Shown: positions 1-6,727 of the stretch, one piece after another
Layout of the letters: every line of letters starts with the position of its first letter
Numbering within the stretch: the first letter of the stretch is position 1
Assembly (NCBI GenBank): GCA_900539655.1
Contig: UQCR01000145.1
Span: forward strand, 1 to 15,033
Length of the DNA: 15,033 nt
Reading direction: 5' to 3'
DNA from: an uncultured Robinsoniella sp.
GTDB taxonomy: Bacteria; Bacillota; Clostridia; Lachnospirales; Lachnospiraceae
Program-made: the position numbers and the translations under genes
Notes under the pieces: model-generated
Seen by the model: only the letters and a program-made list of their open reading frames with translations
Database searches by the model: none
Told to the model about the DNA's origin: nothing

Positions 1-559
1 TGTTCACGTGGCCCTGGCTGCCCCAGCTAAATTCTTCCCGGTCACCGGAACGGATGCCGAACTGATAGATCTTCCCATCTCCAACCAGTTCCCAGCATCT
101 GCGAAGAACACAGGCATGGGAAAGCTGTGCACCCAGATAATCTTCCCTGAGATCAGCATGAGCATCAAAATGAATAATATGCAGATCGGGGTACTTGTCA
201 AAAACTGCCCGGACAGCGCCTAAAGTAACCAGATGTTCCCCGCCGATGAGCAGAGGCAGTTTCCCGTCCTGCAAGATTGTTGCTGCACGATCCTGTATAT
301 CCTGCAGGGCAAGTGCAGTATCTCCGAAGCAAAGTTCAAGATCACCGCTGTCAAATATCTGCATGTCACTCAGGTCTTTATCCTGATAAGGGCTATAGGT
401 TTCCAGGCCAAAGGATTCGGATCTGATTGCCTTGCTTCCGAAACGGGTACCCGGACGGAAAGAAGTGGTAGAGTCAAATGGAGCCCCAAACAGAACAATC
501 TTTGCATCCGAATACTCTGCGTCACAACCGATAAAAGTTTCTATATTTTTATTCAACAT
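1..559 (-). CDS. speB: Agmatinase (agmatine ureohydrolase), C-terminus off the window
   Basis: Ureohydrolase (arginase/agmatinase family) that hydrolyses agmatine to putrescine and urea in the cytosol. The first 186 codons are visible; the C-terminal part, with the second metal-binding Asp pair, lies beyond the left edge. Seen directly: GGEH at about residues 106-109 and FDAHADLR with D132, H134 and D136. These are the canonical dinuclear manganese ligands of the family (H109, D132, H134, D136). The ATG at 557-559 was chosen because a GAGGAG site lies 10 nt upstream (570-575). The start overlaps the 3' end of speE by 11 bp, so translation is probably coupled. It is the last visible gene of the speD-speA-speE-speB operon and takes the agmatine made by SpeA. 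Agmatinase is preferred over arginase or formimidoylglutamase because of this context. Confidence 0.93.
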   Translation of the reverse strand, partial: MLNKNIETFIGCDAEYSDAKIVLFGAPFDSTTSFRPGTRFGSKAIRSESFGLETYSPYQDKDLSDMQIFDSGDLELCFGDTALALQDIQDRAATILQDGKLPLLIGGEHLVTLGAVRAVFDKYPDLHIIHFDAHADLREDYLGAQLSHACVLRRCWELVGDGKIYQFGIRSGDREEFSWGSQGHVN

Positions 560-1400
560 CTCTTAATAACTCCTCTACATAAGCTGGTAGTGCAAAAGCT
601 CCGGCATGCACCCGGGGTGTATAGTAACGGGTGTTAATTCCTAGCAGATTCCAACCAACCGCATTCAAGTCATGTACCGGATGGTACCGCTTGGAAGCAA
701 AGCCAAAAAGCCAGTGCCCGGACGGATAGGTTGGTATGTGAGCCTGATAGACCCGGCTGATGGGAAAGCTCTCAACAATCCTTTTGTGCGCCCGCTGGCA
801 CGCAGTAGCATCATCAGCATAAAATGGGCTTTCGTGCTGATTAACCATTATGCCGTCTTCTTTCAGGGCTTTATAGCAATTGCCATAAAATTCTTTGGTG
901 AACAATCCTTCTCCCGGGCCAAACGGATCAGTGGAGTCAACGATAATCAAGTCGTATTCGTTTTCTCTGGATCGGATAAATTTCAGACCGTCTTCATAGA
1001 AGATACTGACTCTGGGATCATCCAGACGGCAGGAGGTCTGAGGCAGATATTTTCTGCAGACTTCTACCACCAGGGGATCTATTTCCACCATATCGATTTG
1101 TTCAATGCCGGTATAACGGGTCAGCTCCCGGATAACGCCTCCGTCACCGGCACCAATCACAAGGACTTTTTTCACACAGGGATGGACGGCAAGCGGAACA
1201 TGAGTAATCATTTCGTGATAGATGAACTCATCTTTTTCCGTCAGCATCATATAGCCGTCTAAGGTAAGAAAACGTCCGAACTCTTTTGATTCAAATACAT
1301 CTATTCTCTGAAAATCACTCTGCCCGCTGAATAACTGTCTGTTCACGCGGATTGACAGCTTTACATGAGGGGTATGCTGTTCAGAAAACCATAGCTCCAT
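549..1400 (-). CDS. speE: Polyamine aminopropyltransferase (spermidine synthase)
   Basis: Transfers the aminopropyl group of decarboxylated SAM to putrescine, giving spermidine and methylthioadenosine. The 283 aa length is normal for bacterial SpeE. Seen: an N-terminal beta-rich segment, YHEMITHVPL at 61-70 (substrate pocket), the nucleotide-binding glycine motif VLVIGAGDGG at 79-88, an acidic residue pair in MVEIDP, and the catalytic DSTDP motif with D155 and D158. The ATG at 1398-1400 is preceded by AAAGGAG, which lies inside the last codons of speA; the two genes are 4 bp apart. Its donor substrate comes from SpeD and its acceptor from SpeA plus SpeB, all in the same operon. A different chain-length specificity (e.g. 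thermospermine) cannot be excluded from sequence alone, but putrescine is the obvious acceptor. Confidence 0.95.
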   Translation of the reverse strand: MELWFSEQHTPHVKLSIRVNRQLFSGQSDFQRIDVFESKEFGRFLTLDGYMMLTEKDEFIYHEMITHVPLAVHPCVKKVLVIGAGDGGVIRELTRYTGIEQIDMVEIDPLVVEVCRKYLPQTSCRLDDPRVSIFYEDGLKFIRSRENEYDLIIVDSTDPFGPGEGLFTKEFYGNCYKALKEDGIMVNQHESPFYADDATACQRAHKRIVESFPISRVYQAHIPTYPSGHWLFGFASKRYHPVHDLNAVGWNLLGINTRYYTPRVHAGAFALPAYVEELLRDVE

Positions 1401-1404
1401 ATAA

Positions 1405-2859
1405 TCACACTCCTTTTAAGACATTCAGGTGTCCGATGTCAGGATCTTCAGGACCTGTCATGGAGCAGCCTTTCATTTTTGCGTATTCAATGTATTCCAG
1501 AATTCCCTGGGTGATTTTTTCCCCGGGAGCCAGAATCGGGATACCCGGAGGATAGCACATGACAAATTCACTGCAAACCCTTCCGGCTGTTTCACGGATA
1601 GGAAGAGATTCTTTTTCCGCATAAAATGCTTCCTGGGGAGTAACTACCACCTGGGGGTCTATATATTCCTGGGTCAGCATGCCGGCTTTATCCTTCTGGT
1701 AACGGCGCTTTATTTCGGCTAAAGCACTCACAAGGCGCTCAATATCCTGCCTGCGGTCTCCAATAGAAATATATGCCAGAATATTGCCGATATCGCCAAA
1801 CTCAATCTGAATATCGTATTCGTCCCTGAGAATATCATAAACTTCTATTCCTGCAAGTCCGATATCCAGTGTGTGAACAGAAAGCTTTGTTACATCAAAG
1901 TCATAAATACTGTTATCATTGATAATCTCACGGCAATAAGCGTAATAGCCTCCGATTGCATTGATTTCACTGCGGGCATATTGTGCAAGAGCACGTACCT
2001 TTGCAAATTCTTCCCTGCCGCGAAGTGCCAGATTACGTCTGGAAATATCAAGGCTGGAGAGAAGCAGGTAAGACCCGCTGGTGGTCTGGGTCAGATTGAT
2101 GATCTGCCGGGTATAGCCCTCGCTTACATTTGATCCGATGAGTAAAAAAGAACTCTGTGTTAAGCTGCCTCCGGATTTATGCATACTGACGGAAGCCATA
2201 TCAGCTCCGGCTGCCATGGCTGATATAGGCATATCCTCACCGAAGTAAAAATGAGTCCCATGAGCTTCATCAGCCAGAGCCAGCATGTTATGCCGGTGGG
2301 CGAGATCCACAATGGCTTTTAAGTTGGAGCATATGCCGTAGTAGGTTGGGTTGTTGACTAAGATAGCGACGGAATCGGGGTGCTCGGCTATCGCCTGTTC
2401 TACCTGTGAAACTTTCATTCCAAGAGCAATGCCAAGCTTGTGATCCATATCCGGATTGACATATACCGGTTTTGCACCGCAGAGTACCAGCGCATTAATG
2501 ACGCTTCGGTGTACATTACGTGGAAGGATAATCTTATCCCCGCGTTTGCAGGCAGTGAGCACCATGCTCTGAACAGCGGATGTCGTACCGCCTACCATTA
2601 GGAAAGCGTTTGCAGCGCCAAATGCTTCTGCAGCAAGTTCTTCCGCTTCTTTAATAACCGATATGGGGTGGCAGAGATTATCCAGCGGCTTCATGGAATT
2701 CACGTCGATACTGACACAACCTTCGCCTAATAATTCCACAAGTTCAGGGTTTCCACGTCCTCTTTTATGTCCGGGGACATCAAAAGGGACGACCCGCATT
2801 CGTTTAAAACGTTCCAGTGCCTCATAGATCGGGGCATGGGATTGAGAATGATTTCCCAT
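1405..2859 (-). CDS. speA: Biosynthetic arginine decarboxylase, PLP fold-type I (Orn/Lys/Arg decarboxylase family)
   Basis: PLP-dependent decarboxylase of the short Bacillus-type group (484 aa, versus about 490 for B. subtilis SpeA). It would convert arginine to agmatine. Seen: FDVPGHKRG near the N-terminus (about 26-34), VGGTTSA around 89-95 (phosphate cup), ADEAHGTH at 196-203 with D197 (pyridine-nitrogen contact) and H200, and SMHKSGGS at 225-232 with K228 as the Schiff-base lysine. The C-terminal small domain follows. The frame extends 14 codons further upstream, but the start at 2859 has an AGGAGGG site 5 nt away, placed directly against the speD stop codon, so it is chosen. Lysine or ornithine specificity is possible by family, but the neighbouring agmatinase gene strongly favours arginine. 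Confidence 0.93.
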   Translation of the reverse strand: MGNHSQSHAPIYEALERFKRMRVVPFDVPGHKRGRGNPELVELLGEGCVSIDVNSMKPLDNLCHPISVIKEAEELAAEAFGAANAFLMVGGTTSAVQSMVLTACKRGDKIILPRNVHRSVINALVLCGAKPVYVNPDMDHKLGIALGMKVSQVEQAIAEHPDSVAILVNNPTYYGICSNLKAIVDLAHRHNMLALADEAHGTHFYFGEDMPISAMAAGADMASVSMHKSGGSLTQSSFLLIGSNVSEGYTRQIINLTQTTSGSYLLLSSLDISRRNLALRGREEFAKVRALAQYARSEINAIGGYYAYCREIINDNSIYDFDVTKLSVHTLDIGLAGIEVYDILRDEYDIQIEFGDIGNILAYISIGDRRQDIERLVSALAEIKRRYQKDKAGMLTQEYIDPQVVVTPQEAFYAEKESLPIRETAGRVCSEFVMCYPPGIPILAPGEKITQGILEYIEYAKMKGCSMTGPEDPDIGHLNVLKGV

Positions 2860-2869
2860 AACTTCCCTC

Positions 2870-3631
2870 CTAATATATATTTCTTCCGCTGAAAATTTCA
2901 ATCATTTCCCTGCGCAGGCTTCCCATAATTTCAAGCCTGGCTCTGGGTGGAAGTTCATAAACATCTGCATTAAAGAGATAATTTTGCAGATCGATTTCCT
3001 TTATCAGCATTTTGGTATGGAACAGATTGGCATCGTAAACGTTAATATCAACAGCATCATATTTCCGGAGTGTTTCTTCTTTTATATAATTCTGAATCGA
3101 TGTCATATAGTGGTCCATAAATAATTTGTTGCCATATACATCCCTGGTGAAACCCCGTACCCGGTAGTCCATCGTGATAATATCTGAATCAAAGGAACTG
3201 ATCAGGTAATCCAGGGTGGAGAGGGGTGTAATCTCACCGCAGGTAGCCACATCAATATCTACACGGAATGTGGCGAGGCAGGTATCCGGATGATATTCCG
3301 GATAGGTATGTACCGTCACGTGGCTTTTATCCAGATGTGCCACAACGGTATCGCCTCCGGCAGGAACCATGTGATCCTCTGCAATGAGGATTGTGACGGA
3401 AGCACCCTGCGGTTCATAATCCTGGCTGGAAATATTCAGGATCGTGCCGCCGATCATATCAACCAGATGCGTCAGGATTGCCCGCAGCCTTTCTGAATTG
3501 TACTGTTCATCAATATAAGCAATATAATCCTTCTGCTCTCTGGGAGTCTTGGCATAACAGACATCATAAATATTAAAGCTCAAGGCTTTCGTCAGATTAT
3601 TAAAGCCGTAGAGCTTTAACTTATTTTCCAT
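2870..3631 (-). CDS. speD: S-adenosylmethionine decarboxylase proenzyme, E. coli-type (pyruvoyl)
   Basis: Decarboxylates SAM to give the aminopropyl donor for SpeE. The 253 aa length matches the long E. coli-type class (about 264 aa), not the 120-130 aa Bacillus/Thermotoga SpeH class. The self-processing site is visible in LDKSHVTVHTYPE: cleavage is expected between K102 and S103, giving a small beta chain and an alpha chain with an N-terminal pyruvoyl group from S103. The frame is open 25 codons further upstream, but ATG 3629-3631 is preceded by a perfect AAAGGAGGT (3638-3646) and gives the conserved family N-terminus. It is the first gene of the polyamine operon, with its stop 10 bp before speA. 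It is preceded by a long structured leader with a terminator, described separately, so it is probably the regulated entry point. Confidence 0.95.
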   Translation of the reverse strand: MENKLKLYGFNNLTKALSFNIYDVCYAKTPREQKDYIAYIDEQYNSERLRAILTHLVDMIGGTILNISSQDYEPQGASVTILIAEDHMVPAGGDTVVAHLDKSHVTVHTYPEYHPDTCLATFRVDIDVATCGEITPLSTLDYLISSFDSDIITMDYRVRGFTRDVYGNKLFMDHYMTSIQNYIKEETLRKYDAVDINVYDANLFHTKMLIKEIDLQNYLFNADVYELPPRARLEIMGSLRREMIEIFSGRNIY

Positions 3632-3644
3632 ATTCGTACCTCCT

Positions 3645-3776
3645 TTATCCACCAAAAGGTATTTTATAAACGCGCTCCGGCCTTGATTTCCCTGTAAGAC
3701 AGGCAAAAAAATAACGCAAGCGCCGGTACAAACTGTCCATCACTTGCGTTATATTATTCTGAATTTGAATTTGCAT
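3645..3776 (-). CDS. Candidate 43-codon leader peptide upstream of speD
   Basis: Small open frame not recognised from any family. It starts at ATG 3774-3776 (internal ATG at 3738-3740 gives a 31 aa version) and ends with TAA 3645-3647, overlapping the speD Shine-Dalgarno by 2 nt. The product begins MQIQIQNN, has a basic aromatic core (LYRRLRYFFA) and ends KIPFGG. The frame reads through both arms and the U-tract of the terminator at 3705-3752. No good ribosome site precedes either ATG (a G-run lies about 15-20 nt upstream of the first), which is the main weakness. The position is typical of a translated leader ORF that controls the gene behind it. It may equally be chance, since a 44-codon frame is not statistically rare. 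Confidence 0.35.
   Translation of the reverse strand: MQIQIQNNITQVMDSLYRRLRYFFACLTGKSRPERVYKIPFGG
3705..3752 (-). terminator. Intrinsic terminator inside the speD leader (candidate attenuator)
   Basis: Two 12-nt arms at 3741-3752 and 3711-3722 pair in the minus-strand RNA (ATAACGCAAGTG with CGCTTGCGTTAT, one G-U pair) around an 18-nt loop. They are followed by a run of seven U. It lies about 75 nt upstream of the speD start and downstream of the promoter at 4109-4137. Transcription of the polyamine operon must therefore read through it, unless there is a promoter in the last 70 nt, which I do not see. It can also serve as the end of degV readthrough transcripts. Confidence 0.8.
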
Positions 3777-4102
3777 ATATGAAAAAGATGAGCCCCCCAA
3801 TAAAGGTATGTAGATTCATCTTAAGTATTCCGATTCAAAAACAGATATAGGGATCAGAGTCTATATAGCAAATATTTTACTTTTACTACTCTTATTGACC
3901 GTTTCACAAGTTTGATGTGCCAGGATGCACACTGGTTATGAAGTAACCAACTTATAAAATTTGAGCTTTTAACTCAATCAATAAGGCAACAAATGTTGCC
4001 AATCGGCAGTTGACCCGGCTGTCCGCATGGCCTTAACTTTCCAAAGTGAAAGTGGTCAAAAATATTTGCATGGGAAGACCTGTTAAATCTGTTTTTCCAT
4101 AC
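3753..4102 (-). ncRNA. Long structured 5' leader of the speDAEB operon, class unknown
   Basis: About 350 nt of minus-strand RNA between the predicted start site and the terminator, with no recognised protein gene. It holds a series of local hairpins (plus coordinates): ACTTTC/GAAAGT 4036-4053; TGCC/GGCA 3997-4008, which competes with GGCAAC/GTTGCC 3985-4000 for the same bases; TTGAG/CTCAA 3961-3977; TGGTTA/TAACCA 3933-3949; TGTGC/GCACA 3916-3931; ATATAG/CTATAT 3845-3866. I could not match it to SAM, guanidine, glycine, lysine, cobalamin or T-box consensus elements. It could be a riboswitch-like attenuator, a separate small RNA ending at the terminator, or an unspecific long UTR. Confidence 0.45.
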
Positions 4103-4108
4103 GACTTC

Positions 4109-4137
4109 AATATAGCATAGGTGGTCTGGGAAGTCAA
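4109..4137 (-). promoter_or_regulatory. Sigma-A-type promoter of the speDAEB leader
   Basis: On the minus strand TTGACT (4132-4137), a 17-bp spacer and TATATT (4109-4114). Start of transcription is expected near 4102. It begins only 8 bp after the degV stop codon, leaving no room for a separate degV terminator. Confidence 0.7.
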
Positions 4138-4144
4138 CAAAAAA

Positions 4145-5017
4145 TTATGAGCGTACCTTTCCATAATAGCACAGACCAAGTGCACCCGGACCGGCATGTG
4201 TACCGATACTGGGACTGACGTCATTAATTATAATATTTTCAAATCCCAGTTTTTCCCGTATCTGTGAAGCGGCAAATTCAGCATCCTGTATGCAGTCGCC
4301 ATGGATGATTCCCACCGGACGGCTCTTGTCATAGTTTTCTTCCAGGGTATCTTTCATATTTTCCACTAAGGCTGAAAGAGATTTTTTACGTCCGCGAACC
4401 GTTGCCAGCGGCACGAGTTTTCCTTCCGGATTCACGTACAGTATAGGCTTAATATTAATCATACTGCCGAATACGGCAGCAACTTTGGATACTCTTCCTC
4501 CACGCTGCAGATGGTGCAGGTCATCTACGGTAAACTGTACATTGCCGTGAAGTTTTTCTTCTTCCAGAACAGCGGTTATGTCATCTATGGATTTACCATC
4601 AGCCTTTAGATCCAGCGCACGAAGGAGAAGCAGTGTTTCTCCAAGAGATACCGTTAAAGAGTCAATTACCTGAATCCTTGAACCAGGATATTCTTCCATA
4701 AGTTCACCAGCGGCAACTGCCACATTATTATAACTGCCGCTCAGGTTTGAGGAAAATGCAATATGCAGAATATCCAGACCTTGTTCCAACAGGGATTCAA
4801 AGCGCTGGCGTATCACTGCGGGATTGTTAGCCATGGAAGTGGGGAGTGCACCTTCCCTCATCTTTTTATAAAATTCAGATGGAGATAGATGCTTCTCATC
4901 CCCAAATACCTCGTCCCCGAAAGCATAATATTGAGGAATAATGGTTAAATTATATTTTTCTATGTATTCCGAAGGAATGTCGGAATTGGAATCAGTAGTG
5001 ATTACAAAATCATTCAT
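4145..5017 (-). CDS. DegV family fatty-acid-binding protein
   Basis: 290 aa protein of the DegV/FakB family, whose members bind a single fatty acid and, in characterised cases, present it to the FakA kinase for phosphorylation. Seen: N-terminal VITTDSNSDIP, the first-domain segment IAFSSNLSGSYNN (about 93-105), LHHLQRGGRVSK in the middle (about 168-179), and a C-terminal IIHGD...SPSIGTHAGPGALG segment; all are family hallmarks. The SSNLSGSY and GTHAGPG segments line the lipid carboxylate site in known structures. ATG at 5015-5017 has AAAGGAG 7 nt upstream. Transcribed alone from its own promoter, divergent from the thioesterase gene. No FakA gene is in the window, so fatty-acid delivery is family knowledge, not something shown here. 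Confidence 0.92.
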   Translation of the reverse strand: MNDFVITTDSNSDIPSEYIEKYNLTIIPQYYAFGDEVFGDEKHLSPSEFYKKMREGALPTSMANNPAVIRQRFESLLEQGLDILHIAFSSNLSGSYNNVAVAAGELMEEYPGSRIQVIDSLTVSLGETLLLLRALDLKADGKSIDDITAVLEEEKLHGNVQFTVDDLHHLQRGGRVSKVAAVFGSMINIKPILYVNPEGKLVPLATVRGRKKSLSALVENMKDTLEENYDKSRPVGIIHGDCIQDAEFAASQIREKLGFENIIINDVSPSIGTHAGPGALGLCYYGKVRS

Positions 5018-5065
5018 GGGAATCTCCTTTTGTTATATATTCAAAAGATTTGATTATCAAAGTAT

Positions 5066-5094
5066 ATAGTATATGAAAAAAATGGGGTTGTCAA
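5066..5094 (-). promoter_or_regulatory. Promoter of the degV-family gene
   Basis: Minus-strand consensus TTGACA (5089-5094), 17-bp spacer, TACTAT (5066-5071), about 50 bp upstream of the degV ATG. It is back to back with the thioesterase promoter; the two -35 boxes are about 32 bp apart. Confidence 0.8.
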
Positions 5095-5126
5095 TAATAA
5101 AATAAGAGGAAACAGACCGTAATTTT

Positions 5127-5155
5127 TTGACAACTGACATGCCGCGTAATATAAT
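5127..5155 (+). promoter_or_regulatory. Perfect-consensus promoter of the thioesterase gene
   Basis: Plus-strand TTGACA (5127-5132), exact 17-bp spacer, TATAAT (5150-5155). Transcription should start near 5162, giving a leader of about 120 nt. Such a perfect match predicts strong, housekeeping sigma-A transcription. Confidence 0.85.
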
Positions 5156-5210
5156 GAACTGCAGAGAACAGACAGGCGGATTAATTGAAAGATCTGCTTT
5201 TGCCGGTTTT

Positions 5211-5263
5211 GATTGAAAGATTCAAGAATGAAGGATTCAATATTGGAAGATTCAAGATTGAAA
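5211..5263 (+). repeat. Degenerate 7-8 bp tandem iterations (GATTCAA/GATTGAA) in the thioesterase leader
   Basis: The untranslated leader is a run of related short units: GATTGAA, AGATTCAA, GAATGAA, GGATTCAA, TATTGGAA, GATTCAA, GATTGAA. Some neighbours are complementary (TTGAAAGATTCAA can fold). Looks like a slipped microsatellite-like tract; function unknown. Confidence 0.6.
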
Positions 5264-5283
5264 TATACAGGATGGAGGAAATA

Positions 5284-5769
5284 ATGATTAAGGAGCAGAC
5301 ACAGGTTAAGAAAGCAGAAGAATCCAGGACAGAAAATTCCTATTTGCTGATGCCGGGACATATTAACGGGTATGGCAGGCTATTCGGAGGGATGCTGATG
5401 CAGTGGATAGATGAGATTGCCGGTATTGTGGCAAAACGGCATGCACAGACAGAAGTTACCACAGCGGCAATTGATAATTTACAGTTTAAATCGGCTGCAT
5501 ACCTGAACCAGACCGTTGTACTTATCGGAAAGATTACTTATGTGGGAAGGACTTCTATGGAAGTGAGAGTGGATACCTATGTAGAAGAGCTTAACGGAAC
5601 CAGAAAAGTGATCAACCGTGCATATGTGGTTATGGTGGCAATTGACAAGGAGGGTAATCCTATACGGATACCGGGATTGGCACTGGAAACGGAAGCTGCC
5701 CGGGCTGAATGGGAAGGCGGAGAGAAGAGGTACCAGCTAAGGAAAACCAGAAGGCAGGAAGGATATTAA
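5284..5769 (+). CDS. Hotdog-fold acyl-CoA thioesterase (YciA/BACH-type)
   Basis: Hydrolyses acyl-CoA to free acid and CoA; chain-length preference cannot be told from sequence. 161 aa, a single hotdog domain. Seen: PGHINGYGRLFGGMLMQWIDEIAG at about 24-47, carrying the Asn (N28), the FGG turn and the Asp (D43) that form the active site in this family, then a strand region TAAIDNLQF and a C-terminal YVVMVAIDKEGNP strand. The frame is open 33 codons further upstream, but that stretch lies in the repeat-rich leader. ATG 5284-5286 has a GGAGG site 7 nt away; an ATG at 5272 is possible but has a weak site. Monocistronic between a perfect promoter and a strong terminator. It shares a divergent control region with the fatty-acid-binding degV gene, so both may touch lipid metabolism. 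Confidence 0.9.
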   Translation: MIKEQTQVKKAEESRTENSYLLMPGHINGYGRLFGGMLMQWIDEIAGIVAKRHAQTEVTTAAIDNLQFKSAAYLNQTVVLIGKITYVGRTSMEVRVDTYVEELNGTRKVINRAYVVMVAIDKEGNPIRIPGLALETEAARAEWEGGEKRYQLRKTRRQEGY

Positions 5770-5774
5770 AATGG

Positions 5775-5823
5775 AAAATGCTGTATTTGCCAGTTATTTA
5801 AATGGTAAATACAGCATTTTTTT
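5775..5823 (+). terminator. Strong intrinsic terminator after the thioesterase gene
   Basis: Arms AAAATGCTGTATTTGCCA and TGGTAAATACAGCATTTT (5775-5792 and 5803-5820) form an 18-bp stem with one G-U pair and a loop of about 10 nt. The descending arm runs into seven T (5817-5823). Confidence 0.9.
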
Positions 5824-5867
5824 ACAAATAGATTAAATTTCTATAAATTTGCATCTGCCTATTGCTG

Positions 5868-5910
5868 TTTACATAATAATTTGTTATAGTTACAGTATAA
5901 CAAATATAAT
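5868..5910 (+). promoter_or_regulatory. mecA promoter region with an inverted repeat
   Basis: Two overlapping promoter readings are possible: TTTACA (5868-5873), 17 bp, TACAGT (5891-5896); or TTGTTA (5881-5886), 18 bp, TATAAT (5905-5910). The second is nearer consensus at -10. A perfect inverted repeat, TTGTTATA and TATAACAA separated by 7 bp (5881-5903), covers the core promoter and looks like a repressor operator. Confidence 0.55.
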
Positions 5911-5954
5911 AATACCATTTTAATTTTACATGGTCTGGAAGGGGGGAAATAACC

Positions 5955-6557
5955 ATGAAAATAGAAAAAGTGAATGATTCAAGGCTTCTGTGGTCACTGA
6001 ATAGAGAGGACTTTATCGAATATAAACTCAATGTCAACGACTTTTTATATGGGACGCAAAAAGCACGCACACTATTCCAGGAAGCAATGAGGAAAGCAGA
6101 AAAAGATTTAATGTTCCAGGTGGAAGGTTATCTCCTTCATTGTCAGCTTCAGGAGTTATCGGCAAGCGGAATCACATTTTCCATTACAAGAAAAGAACAG
6201 CTGCCCAAAACAGAAGAAAACCAGTCAAATGAAGAATCGGTTGAACATACACTGGGATCAGAAGAAGAATTGCATCTGCTTTATGAATTTGCACAACTGG
6301 ATGATGTAATTCGGGTATCAAGGCTTATCAATACGGAGATTCCATTGGAAAATGCGCTATACAAATTTGAAGGAGAATACCTTCTGTTTGTAGAACCCAA
6401 TAAGGACGAAGGGGAACAGATGGCATGGTGTACCATTAATCTGGCTGAATTTGCAGATGTGGAATCGGTCACCAGAGGACAAAAGGCACTGCTGTGTGAA
6501 CATTCTGAATGTATATTGGAAAAGGATGCATTGCAGAAATTACGGGTTCTCAGTTAA
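5955..6557 (+). CDS. mecA: Adaptor protein MecA (ClpC substrate adaptor)
   Basis: 200 aa, close to the usual 215-240 aa of MecA/YpbH. Seen: the typical N-terminal start MKIEKVNDSRLLWSLNRED-like segment with the DFIEY and DFLYGTQKARTLFQEAM motif (substrate-binding N-domain, about 1-80), an acidic flexible linker (about 85-105), and the C-terminal domain (about 106-200; LLYEFAQLDDVIRVSRLI, LYKFEGEYLLFVE) that in B. subtilis binds and assembles the ClpC hexamer. Role by family: targets proteins such as ComK or unfolded proteins to ClpCP. Target proteins in this organism are unknown. Start at 5955 is preceded by a G-rich ribosome site (AAGGGGGG) about 9 nt away. Single gene, between a terminator on its left and its own terminator. 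Confidence 0.93.
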   Translation: MKIEKVNDSRLLWSLNREDFIEYKLNVNDFLYGTQKARTLFQEAMRKAEKDLMFQVEGYLLHCQLQELSASGITFSITRKEQLPKTEENQSNEESVEHTLGSEEELHLLYEFAQLDDVIRVSRLINTEIPLENALYKFEGEYLLFVEPNKDEGEQMAWCTINLAEFADVESVTRGQKALLCEHSECILEKDALQKLRVLS

Positions 6558-6596
6558 GTAATTGGCGGGAGTGGGGACTATTTGGTGTCGGTACTG

Positions 6597-6643
6597 CCAG
6601 AGCGTGTCAGGAAGCAATTTATAAACACGCTCTGGTGATTTTT
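6597..6643 (+). terminator. Intrinsic terminator after mecA
   Basis: CCAGAGCGTGT (6597-6607) pairs with ACACGCTCTGG (6625-6635), an 11-bp stem with a 17-nt loop, followed by TGATTTTTA. The T-run is on the plus side only. The convergent regulator gene may still use the hairpin, but I see no separate terminator for it in 6636-6727. Confidence 0.75.
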
Positions 6644-6727
6644 ACGTCTATATGATCCTTCTACGTCCTATCTTACCCGGCAAAATTCTCGTTTACATAA
6701 CATCATTTGTAAGTAAAACCCCAATAT

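Noticed and set aside
672..1262. A 196-codon plus-strand open frame.
   Set aside because: It is the antisense shadow of speE, whose catalytic motifs are clear; no ribosome site or family resemblance.
3632..3706. An N-terminal extension of SpeD by 25 residues.
   Set aside because: The ATG at 3629-3631 has an ideal ribosome site and gives the normal family N-terminus; the extension would pass through the ribosome site region and the terminator tail.
3705..3900. T-box riboswitch before speD (AAGAGTAGTAAAAG near 3880-3895 and TTGTACCGGCG in the terminator loop).
   Set aside because: The second motif only loosely resembles TGGTACCGCG, the terminator stem is formed by flanking sequence rather than the T-box, and no stem I with a specifier loop is apparent.
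3632..4108. Known SAM, guanidine or other riboswitch class in the speD leader.
   Set aside because: I looked for the core conserved strings of the common classes on the minus strand and found none; left as an unclassified leader.
4033..4224. A minus-strand frame overlapping the degV 3' end and spe promoter.
   Set aside because: Low-complexity shadow frame, no ribosome site, overlaps the well-supported degV gene and the promoter.
6636..6727. A separate terminator for the fusion regulator.
   Set aside because: Only weak AT-rich inverted repeats (TTTAC...GTAAA, 6692-6717) without a T-run in the right place; the mecA hairpin has no T-run on the minus strand.
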